Origin: an uncultured Acetobacter sp.
GTDB lineage: Bacteria > Pseudomonadota > Alphaproteobacteria > Acetobacterales > Acetobacteraceae
Assembly: GCA_937900755.1 (NCBI GenBank)
Contig: CALCDN010000154.1
Coordinates: forward strand, 1-5,189
DNA length: 5,189 nucleotides
Reading direction: 5' to 3'
Part shown: positions 1-5,189 of the stretch, in pieces
Layout of the letters: each line of letters begins with the position of its first letter
How positions within the stretch are numbered: the stretch's first letter is position 1
Program-made: the position numbers and the translations under genes
Notes under the pieces: model-generated
The model's input: only the letters and a program-made list of their open reading frames with translations
Database searches by the model: none
What the model was told of the DNA's origin: nothing

Positions 1-1
1 T

Positions 2-133
2 GCCGAGGCCAGGCGTATTCTGCCCGATATGGACCCCGGCACCACACAAACCTACCGCCTGCCAATGGCTGCGCGCGTGCTGCTAACGCTTTTTGGCAAG
101 GCGGACGCCGCCCGTATTTTCAGCGGTGGCTGA
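2..133 (+). CDS. C-terminal fragment of an unidentified protein (5' end outside window)
   Basis: An open frame enters from the left edge and ends at TGA 131-133, giving 43 residues from AEARRILPDM to the terminus ARIFSGG. Codon choice looks like real coding sequence for a GC-rich genome, and the frame stops just before the convergent thiE gene, so the layout is sensible. The tail has an Arg-Arg-Ile-Leu stretch followed by a hydrophobic segment (PMAARVLLTLFG). This is loosely like the C-terminal tails of some short-chain dehydrogenases, but that resemblance is too weak to name a function. No catalytic motif lies in the visible part. It is probably not part of the thiamine operon, because it runs in the opposite direction. 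Confidence 0.6.
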   Translation, partial: AEARRILPDMDPGTTQTYRLPMAARVLLTLFGKADAARIFSGG

Positions 134-160
134 ACATGCGCCAGACCAACATGCCAGACC
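133..160. repeat. Short imperfect tandem duplication between convergent genes
   Basis: AACATGCGCCAGACC (133-147) is followed directly by AACATGCCAGACC (148-160), the same unit with two bases missing. It fills most of the 37-bp gap between the partial plus-strand gene and the thiE stop. I see no stem-loop with a T-run here, so there is no obvious intrinsic terminator between the two converging genes. Confidence 0.5.
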
Positions 161-170
161 AGCACGCCAG

Positions 171-776
171 CTAGCCGCCGGTCGCGGCCTGCCACGCCCT
201 GACCTGCCCTTCGGGATCAACATGCTGCGTAAAGGCGGATACGGCGGATACGCAGTCTGCCCCGGCGGCAAGGCACAATGGCGCGCGCTGGAGTGTAACT
301 CCCCCAATGGCAACCAGGGGCCGGTTCCCAATCAGTTGCTTCCATTCCCGCAGTTTTTCAACGCCTTGCGGGCCAAACGCCATTTTTTTCAGCCGTGTTT
401 CCCATATCGGCCCCAGCGCCACGTAATCGGGGGCAAAGGTCAGGGCGCGCTCCAGCTCCTCATGGCAATGGGTGCTGATGCCAACGCGCAGGCCGCCTTT
501 GCGAATGGCGGCCATATCCGCCGTGTCCAGATCCTCCTGCCCCAGATGGATATAGGAAACACCTTCCTCCAGCGCGATTTGCCAAAAATCATTCAGCACA
601 AGACAGACACCATGCTCAGTGGCATATGCGCGCGCCAGTCGCACCTGTGCGCGCAGTTCCACCTCTGGCAATTCCTTGACCCGAAGCTGAATAAAGCGCG
701 CACCTGCCGCACCCAGGCGGCTGACCCACCGGGCATCATCCACAACAGGGTAGAATTTTTGCGGTAACGCGCTCAT
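171..776 (-). CDS. thiE: Thiamine phosphate synthase ThiE
   Basis: Cytosolic TIM-barrel enzyme that joins HMP pyrophosphate to the thiazole phosphate made by ThiG, releasing pyrophosphate and giving thiamine phosphate. The 201 residues are close to the family's usual 205-215. Visible motifs in order are QLRVK (Q30, R32, K34; pyrophosphate and pyrimidine binding), LND (N62-D63), HLGQED (78-82, Mg ligand D82), GIST (99-102), LGPIWETRLKK (121-131), VAIGG (155-159) and GADCVSAVSA (172-181). Two spots differ from the Bacillus-type consensus: NDFWQIAL replaces NDR-x-DLAL, and Leu129 sits where the second Thr of P-T-x-T-K is usual. As I recall, both are common in the ThiE subgroup encoded with thiOSG in Proteobacteria. 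The ATG overlaps the thiG stop as ATGA (773-776), implying coupled translation. It is the last gene of the operon and ends with TAG. Confidence 0.93.
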   Translation of the reverse strand: MSALPQKFYPVVDDARWVSRLGAAGARFIQLRVKELPEVELRAQVRLARAYATEHGVCLVLNDFWQIALEEGVSYIHLGQEDLDTADMAAIRKGGLRVGISTHCHEELERALTFAPDYVALGPIWETRLKKMAFGPQGVEKLREWKQLIGNRPLVAIGGVTLQRAPLCLAAGADCVSAVSAFTQHVDPEGQVRAWQAATGG

Positions 777-1549
777 CCCAAAAACGCCTTTCCCGCAACG
801 GGGGTGGAAGGGGCCGCCATGTCGCGCTCCTCCATCGGGTCGGCCTTGCGGGCGAGCACGCCCGCCTGCACCGCCAGGGCAAACGCCTGCGCCATGCGCA
901 CAGGGTCCCCCGCCTTGGCCACGGCAGTGTTGATCAGCACCGCGTCATACCCCATTTCCAGCGCCTGCGCCGCGTGGGAGGGCACGCCGATACCCGCATC
1001 CACCACCAACGGTATGGTGGGAAAATGCGCACGCATGGCCCGCAGGCCAAACAGGTTGTTCAACCCCTTGCCCGAGCCTATGGGAGCTCCCCACGGCATA
1101 AGCACCTCGCACCCAGCGGCAAGCAGGCGCTCGGCCACCACCAGGTCCTCCGTGGTGTAGGGGAAAACCTTGAACCCCTCTTCCGTGAGAATCCGCGCGG
1201 CCTCGACCAGACCGAACACATCGGGCTGGAGCGTGTCCAGTTCACCGATCACCTCAAGCTTGATCCAGTCCGTGCCAAACACCTCACGCGCCATGTGGGC
1301 GGTTGTTATGGCCTCCTTGACCGTGTGGCAGCCCGCCGTATTGGGCAGAACGGGCACCCCCAGTTCCTCCACCAGGGACCAGAAGGCCTGCCCGGCCCGC
1401 TCGCCCGCGGATTCGCGCCGCAGGGAAACAGTCAGCACGCCCGGCCGCGCGGCCAGAACGGCATCACGCAAAATTTCGGGCGATGGATATTGCGCCGTAC
1501 CCAACATCAGGGCGCTGGACAGTTCCTGCCCGTAAAACAATGCCGCCAT
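773..1549 (-). CDS. thiG: Thiazole synthase ThiG
   Basis: Cytosolic (beta/alpha)8-barrel enzyme that condenses 1-deoxy-D-xylulose 5-phosphate, dehydroglycine from ThiO and sulfur from ThiS thiocarboxylate into the thiazole phosphate. The protein is 258 residues from the ATG at 1549. The N-terminal family motif ALMLGTAQYPS is present. The Schiff-base lysine is K97 in WIKLEVI, followed by E99. The phosphate-binding region carries MPWGAPIGSGKGLNN, then VVDAGIGVPSHAAQALEMGYDAVL (D184 matching the usual catalytic Asp) and NTAVAKAGDPVRMA. An in-frame GTG at 1558 would add three residues and overlap the thiS stop as GTGA. I prefer the ATG because the purine-rich run A-G7-T-GAGGG (1552-1565) lies at proper distance before it, but directly against the GTG. 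The C-terminal tail (STPVAGKAFLG) resembles the usual A-S-S-P-x-x-G ending. It is coupled to thiE by a 4-base overlap. Confidence 0.95.
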   Translation of the reverse strand: MAALFYGQELSSALMLGTAQYPSPEILRDAVLAARPGVLTVSLRRESAGERAGQAFWSLVEELGVPVLPNTAGCHTVKEAITTAHMAREVFGTDWIKLEVIGELDTLQPDVFGLVEAARILTEEGFKVFPYTTEDLVVAERLLAAGCEVLMPWGAPIGSGKGLNNLFGLRAMRAHFPTIPLVVDAGIGVPSHAAQALEMGYDAVLINTAVAKAGDPVRMAQAFALAVQAGVLARKADPMEERDMAAPSTPVAGKAFLG

Positions 1550-1554
1550 GTCCC

Positions 1555-1752
1555 TCACCCCCCCTGCATGGGAGCAACAATTTCCACCCGCGCACCTGCG
1601 GCCAATGTGGCGCGCATGCGCTCGGTCCTTGGTACAAAATGCCCGTTCAGCGCGGTTGCAATACGCGCGCCAGCGTATCCCAGTTCATCAAGCAACCCTG
1701 CAAGGGTTGTTGCGGATACATCCTGCGTCTCATCATTGACGGTTATTTTCAT
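1555..1752 (-). CDS. thiS: Sulfur carrier protein ThiS
   Basis: Small ubiquitin-fold protein (65 residues, normal for the family) that carries sulfur as a C-terminal thiocarboxylate to ThiG. The sequence opens MKITVND, has the typical TLAGLLDELGY helix (16-26) and the family signature ALNGHFVPR (34-42), and ends EIVAPMQGG. The terminal Gly-Gly is the site of adenylation and thiocarboxylation. No activating enzyme gene (thiF or moeB type) is in the window, so that function must be supplied elsewhere. The start is fixed by AAGGAG nine bases upstream. The last codons include a run of seven G that encodes the Gly-Gly and also forms the probable ribosome binding site for thiG. Confidence 0.95.
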   Translation of the reverse strand: MKITVNDETQDVSATTLAGLLDELGYAGARIATALNGHFVPRTERMRATLAAGARVEIVAPMQGG

Positions 1753-1760
1753 CGGGCATC

Positions 1761-1767
1761 ACTCCTT
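1761..1767 (-). promoter_or_regulatory. Ribosome binding site of thiS
   Basis: AAGGAGT on the minus strand with nine bases to the thiS ATG (1752-1750). A nearer ATG at 1759-1757 is out of frame with ThiS and too close to this site, so the site supports the 1752 start. Confidence 0.7.
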
Positions 1768-1771
1768 GGCC

Positions 1772-2740
1772 TTATGAGCCGAAAACAAGATCAGCGGCCT
1801 CCCGTGCCCGTGCGGGGGAGAGCAGAAAACCATGGCGGTACATGCCATTAACATAAATATGCCGCCCCTGGCGCACCACGCGGGGCATGTTGTCCGGGTA
1901 GGACGGACGCAGGCCGGTGCCCATTTCCAGGATTTCCGCCTCGGCAAAGCCGGGATGCAGGGTCCATGCGGAATTGAGCAGTTCCATCATGGAGCGCACG
2001 GTCATGCCGCCTGCGTTTTCGCTTTCCACCATGGTCGCACCGACCATGAACACATGGTTATCACGCGGCACAATGTAAACCGGAATACGCGGGTGCAGCA
2101 TGCGCACGGGGCGGTGCAGGATAACATCCTCGCAATGCAGCAGCAGCATTTCACCGCGCACGCCGCGCAGGTGGTCCAACTGGTCACGCACGGTCAGGCC
2201 CGTGCAATCCACCACCCAGTCAAACCCTGCCTCGTCAGGGGCCGGGGCCGGGGCCACGACAACCTGCCCCCCCATCTGCTCCAAGGAGCGGGCCAGTGCT
2301 GGCAGGGCTTGGCGCGGGTCCACATGCCCTTCATCGGCAAAAAACAGCCCCTTTTGAAAACGCCCGGCAAGGTCGGGCTCCAGCCGTGCGATATCGGCCT
2401 CGCCCACGGTTTCAAAATGCGATGTGCGCCGCCCAAAGCGTGCGAGTTCGCCCACATCACGCGCGGGGGCGAGCACCAGACTGCCCTCACGCACAACACC
2501 GGGCACGTGGTTTGCCCACCAGTCCACCGAATCGACCGACTGGGCAGTCACTTCCGCCGGAGCCGATTCCGCCTCGCACCATGGCGCCAGCATGCCGCCC
2601 GCCATCCACGATGCACCAGCCCCCACCCGCTCCGCGCAGTCATACAGGGTAACAACCCCGCCATGCTCCGCGAGTGTTACGGCGGCGGTCAGCCCCGCCA
2701 CACCTGCCCCTTTAACCAGAATGCGCGGTTTGCCGTTCAT
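1772..2740 (-). CDS. thiO: Glycine oxidase ThiO, FAD-dependent (DAO family)
   Basis: Flavoenzyme that oxidises glycine to dehydroglycine (iminoacetate) for ThiG, using oxygen. From the ATG at 2740 the protein has 322 residues. The FAD-binding Rossmann motif is ILVKGAGVAG (GAGVAG at 11-16), followed by an acidic strand end LYDCAERVGAGAS. WMAGGMLAPWCE (45-56) matches the ThiO flavin region, and VVDCTGL (176-182) is the usual second FAD segment. Y222 in VYIVPR, R278 in GTGLRPSYPDNMP and R302 in NGMYRHGFLLSP correspond to the substrate-carboxylate and active-site residues of the Bacillus enzyme as I recall it. It is the first gene of the thiOSGE operon, ends with TAA and lies 19 bp before thiS. 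An in-frame GTG at 2755 would add five residues, but AGGAA touches it directly, so the ATG is preferred. An oxygen-using ThiO, rather than the radical ThiH, fits an obligate aerobe. Confidence 0.92.
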   Translation of the reverse strand: MNGKPRILVKGAGVAGLTAAVTLAEHGGVVTLYDCAERVGAGASWMAGGMLAPWCEAESAPAEVTAQSVDSVDWWANHVPGVVREGSLVLAPARDVGELARFGRRTSHFETVGEADIARLEPDLAGRFQKGLFFADEGHVDPRQALPALARSLEQMGGQVVVAPAPAPDEAGFDWVVDCTGLTVRDQLDHLRGVRGEMLLLHCEDVILHRPVRMLHPRIPVYIVPRDNHVFMVGATMVESENAGGMTVRSMMELLNSAWTLHPGFAEAEILEMGTGLRPSYPDNMPRVVRQGRHIYVNGMYRHGFLLSPARAREAADLVFGS

Positions 2741-2793
2741 AACCCTGCTTTCCACTTCCTGCCTGATCTGCGCGTGTTCGGTGATCCAGGCGT

Positions 2794-2820
2794 GTTATAA
2801 CATTCGTGGTGCGTTTTTAA
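2794..2820 (-). promoter_or_regulatory. Possible promoter of the thiOSGE operon (weak)
   Basis: On the minus strand, TATAAC (2799-2794) could be a -10 box, with TTAAAA (2820-2815) as a poor -35 at a short 15-bp spacing. Transcription would then start near 2787 and leave a leader of about 45 bases before the thiO ATG. The -35 candidate lies inside the palindrome at 2808-2826, so a DNA-binding regulator there could control the operon. This is inference only; the boxes are weak matches. Confidence 0.22.
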
Positions 2821-2826
2821 CGCACC
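2808..2826. repeat. Perfect inverted repeat between the DUF3429 gene and thiO
   Basis: GGTGCGTTTTTAACGCACC has two perfect 8-base arms around a 3-base loop. It begins 18 bases past the stop of the minus-strand DUF3429 gene and lies about 70 bases before thiO. No T-run follows on either strand, so it is not a standard intrinsic terminator. It may be a terminator without a U-tail, an RNA 3'-end stem or an operator. Confidence 0.6.
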
Positions 2827-2843
2827 GGTTCCTTATCCGCCAT

Positions 2844-3320
2844 TCACAAAAAGCGAACCAGCAGCACCATAAACAGACAACATTCTGTAACCGCCGTCAC
2901 AACCCAGCGCATCCCCATGTAGCCCGGCGGCACCCAGCCGCGCCGCCATGCTCCGCGTTCGCCCAAAGCCACAAGGGGGAACGCCACGGCCAACACGCCA
3001 AGCCCGCCCAACGGTTGCCACATAACCCCCAGGCAGGCCGCAATCCAGCCCAGCAGTGCGGGCACAACCCCAAGGAGCAGACGCACATGGTCCGTGCGCG
3101 CAGCGGACGCCACAATAATGGTACGTTCGGTCTCCAGCGCCTGCCCCCAGTGAACAGCGCCAATGAAGGCGAGGGAAATGGCCCCATACAGCACCTCCGC
3201 CATAAGCAGGTTGGGCACCGGCACGCGGGAATCGTAGAACACAATGGCGCATGTGCATAAGACGTATGGCAGGACCCCTGCCAGCATCAGAACCACGCCC
3301 AGGAATGGAAGCTTCTTCAT
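2844..3320 (-). CDS. DUF3429 family inner-membrane protein, function unknown
   Basis: A 158-residue hydrophobic protein with about five predicted membrane helices (roughly 7-29, 40-60, 79-100, 105-119 and 138-156). The opening MKKLPFLGVVLMLAGVLPYV, the AFIGAVHWGQALE segment (51-63; His57-Trp58-Gly59) and the late GYMGMRWVVTAV stretch fit the DUF3429 pattern of a Pro-Phe/Tyr first helix, a Gly-x-x-His-Trp-Gly core and an aromatic-Arg last helix. No enzymatic role is established that I know of. The start is set by this family fit. The frame stays open upstream to a TTG at 3398, but those 26 residues are polar and unlike the family. No good Shine-Dalgarno precedes the ATG; the nearest upstream bases are CTGTTCCCCT, so initiation may be weak or the message leaderless. 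It is divergent from eno and lies 103 bases before thiO on the same strand, so it may or may not be co-transcribed with the thiamine genes. Confidence 0.8.
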   Translation of the reverse strand: MKKLPFLGVVLMLAGVLPYVLCTCAIVFYDSRVPVPNLLMAEVLYGAISLAFIGAVHWGQALETERTIIVASAARTDHVRLLLGVVPALLGWIAACLGVMWQPLGGLGVLAVAFPLVALGERGAWRRGWVPPGYMGMRWVVTAVTECCLFMVLLVRFL

Positions 3321-3364
3321 AGGGGAACAGACACTCTTTTCTCTGTATTTTCTTGCTCTCGGTG

Positions 3365-3394
3365 TTGACAGAAAAGCCCAAGACGCTGCCACTA
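3365..3394 (+). promoter_or_regulatory. Candidate eno promoter with consensus -35
   Basis: TTGACA at 3365-3370 is a perfect sigma-70 -35 hexamer, preceded by GTG. The expected -10 position reads GCCACTA (3388-3394) and is a poor TATAAT match at 17-18 bp spacing. The site lies about 135 bases before the eno start, in the divergent region shared with the DUF3429 gene. If used, the eno leader would be about 100 bases long and include a small stem GGCAC (3456-3460) / GTGCC (3473-3477). The rest of 3321-3503 shows no other convincing element to me. Confidence 0.3.
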
Positions 3395-3488
3395 GCAACC
3401 GCGTGGACTAAAAGCTCCATGCAGGTTTCGTCCTAGACCAAGAATAAGAAACGACGGCACAGGCCCCAGCCCGTGCCCACTGACAAGC

Positions 3489-3493
3489 AGGAA
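3489..3493 (+). promoter_or_regulatory. Ribosome binding site of eno
   Basis: AGGAA with ten bases to the ATG at 3504. It is a modest Shine-Dalgarno match at acceptable distance and supports the start that also fits the conserved enolase N-terminus. Confidence 0.6.
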
Positions 3494-3503
3494 CAGACAC
3501 ACC

Positions 3504-4784
<1,281 letters not shown>

Positions 4785-4832
4785 CAAGAATAACCCTGGC
4801 GGCACCTTCTATTGATTGATGACGTCCGGCGG

Positions 4833-4868
4833 GCCGGTCCCTTAAATTTTAGGGGACCGGCTTTTTTT
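4833..4868 (+). terminator. Intrinsic terminator after eno
   Basis: GCCGGTCCC (4833-4841) pairs perfectly with GGGACCGGC (4853-4861). A further U-G and U-A pair extends the stem into an A/T-rich loop. Seven T follow at once (4862-4868). It sits 48 bases past the eno stop and should separate eno transcription from the next gene. Confidence 0.92.
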
Positions 4869-4899
4869 GTGTGCAACATACTTCCCCATTCTGCGCAAA

Positions 4900-4930
4900 A
4901 TGAGTTAGACATTACCCTGTACTCATGTCT
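4900..4930 (+). repeat. Interlocking inverted repeats before the FtsB-like gene
   Basis: ATGAGT (4900-4905) can pair with ACTCAT (4921-4926), and AGACAT (4907-4912) can pair with ATGTCT (4925-4930). The two right arms overlap by two bases and the pairs are crossed rather than nested, so the stems are mutually exclusive or pseudoknot-like. At six base pairs each this may be chance. I see no convincing promoter in 4869-4967, though TAGACA (4906-4911) is a five-of-six -35 match. Confidence 0.3.
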
Positions 4931-4951
4931 CTTGGTAACCACGACTCTGGC

Positions 4952-4957
4952 AGGGAG
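4952..4957 (+). promoter_or_regulatory. Ribosome binding site of the FtsB-like gene
   Basis: AGGGAG lies ten bases before the GTG at 4968. An in-frame TGA at 4959-4961 excludes any earlier start, so this site decides in favour of the GTG. Confidence 0.65.
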
Positions 4958-4967
4958 CTGACCAAAA

Positions 4968-5139
4968 GTGCAGATTGGCCGTTTCTTTCGCCGTGTTATA
5001 CGGGCCGTGGTGCCACCTTTGGCGTTTTTAAGCATTGCCGGTTATTTTGGCTGGAACGCCACTCAGGGTGACCACGGCATGCAGGCCTACCAGCAGCAGC
5101 TTGGACTACTGGAGCAGGCAAGGCAGGCCAGAACAGACG
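4968..5139 (+). CDS. ftsB: FtsB/DivIC-like septum formation initiator, 5' part only
   Basis: The N-terminal 57 residues of a probable bitopic cell-division protein. It has a short basic cytoplasmic start (MQIGRFFRRVIR), one membrane helix at about 12-28, a G-Y-F-G-W turn, then the family-typical G-D-x-G motif (34-37) and a Gln/Leu-rich helix (QAYQQQLGLLEQARQAR) that begins the periplasmic coiled coil. FtsB works with FtsL and FtsQ in divisome assembly. Its place just downstream of eno supports the call. The start is GTG at 4968; the next in-frame ATG (codon 38) would delete the membrane helix. The frame stays open to 5189, but everything from 5140 is adapter, so the residues AVSYTHLRAHETLSDLV do not belong to the protein. 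A full-length FtsB is usually about 90-120 residues, so roughly half is missing. Confidence 0.75.
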
Positions 5140-5189
5140 CTGTCTCTTATACACATCTCCGAGCCCACGAGACACTGAGCGATCTCGTA
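5140..5189 (+). other. Illumina Nextera (Tn5) read-2 adapter contamination
   Basis: CTGTCTCTTATACACATCT (5140-5158) is the reverse complement of the Tn5 mosaic end used in Nextera libraries. CCGAGCCCACGAGAC (5159-5173) completes the read-2 adapter. ACTGAGCG (5174-5181) sits where the 8-base i7 index belongs, and ATCTCGTA (5182-5189) begins the P7-side primer sequence. The order and spacing are exactly those of a library molecule, so this is not genomic DNA and not a real insertion. The genomic sequence ends at about 5139. Confidence 0.98.

Noticed and set aside
174..188. GCCGC/GCGGC inverted repeat near the thiE stop as a terminator
   Set aside because: It lies inside the thiE coding region, has only five-base arms and has no T-run.
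1832..2800. A 322-codon plus-strand frame opposite thiO, with similar long frames opposite thiG (974-1777) and thiE (93-767)
   Set aside because: These are antisense shadows of well-supported thiamine genes; their translations are low-complexity and rich in His, Arg, Pro and Gln, with no family signature.
2741..2843. TPP riboswitch before thiO
   Set aside because: I looked for the conserved THI-element blocks on the minus strand and found only a chance GATCACCGAAC stretch; the space is also short.
2844..3398. Longer start (TTG at 3398) for the DUF3429 protein
   Set aside because: The extra 26 residues are unlike the family, and the ATG at 3320 begins exactly where the family's first helix begins.
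5140..5189. A transposon end or attachment site, because of the Tn5-like mosaic end
   Set aside because: The bases after the mosaic end are synthetic Nextera adapter and index, so it is a library artefact and not a natural Tn5 insertion.

Overview
This is an ordinary chromosomal segment of about 5.1 kb from a GC-rich alphaproteobacterium, followed by about 50 bases of sequencing-adapter sequence at the right edge. The style of the proteins, the thiO-thiS-thiG-thiE gene order and eno followed by an FtsB/DivIC-type gene suggest an acetic acid bacterium (Acetobacteraceae such as Acetobacter, Gluconobacter or Komagataeibacter). That placement is inference from memory and was not tested by a search.

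Left part (1-2740): the last 43 codons of an unidentified plus-strand gene converge on a minus-strand operon read thiO, thiS, thiG, thiE. The genes are packed tightly: 19 bp between thiO and thiS, 5 bp or a 4-base GTGA overlap between thiS and thiG depending on the thiG start, and a 4-base ATGA overlap between thiG and thiE. Together they make the thiazole half of thiamine and join the two halves. ThiO oxidises glycine to the imine, ThiS carries sulfur on its C-terminal Gly-Gly, ThiG builds the thiazole phosphate, and ThiE couples it to HMP-PP to give thiamine phosphate. No TPP riboswitch is recognisable in the short leader. A perfect 8-bp-arm palindrome lies upstream of thiO.

Middle (2844-3503): a small minus-strand membrane protein gene of the DUF3429 type, then a divergent intergenic region of about 180 bp that should hold the promoters of this gene and of eno.

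Right part (3504-5139): a complete enolase gene (eno) with all catalytic residues, a strong intrinsic terminator, and the 5' end of an FtsB/DivIC-like cell-division gene. The genomic sequence stops at about 5139. Bases 5140-5189 match the Illumina Nextera read-2 adapter (Tn5 mosaic end, adapter, an 8-base index and the start of the P7 region), so the C-terminus of the last reading frame is an artefact.

I found no mobile element, CRISPR array, RNA gene or novel system. The most actionable observation is the adapter and the false fusion peptide it creates.
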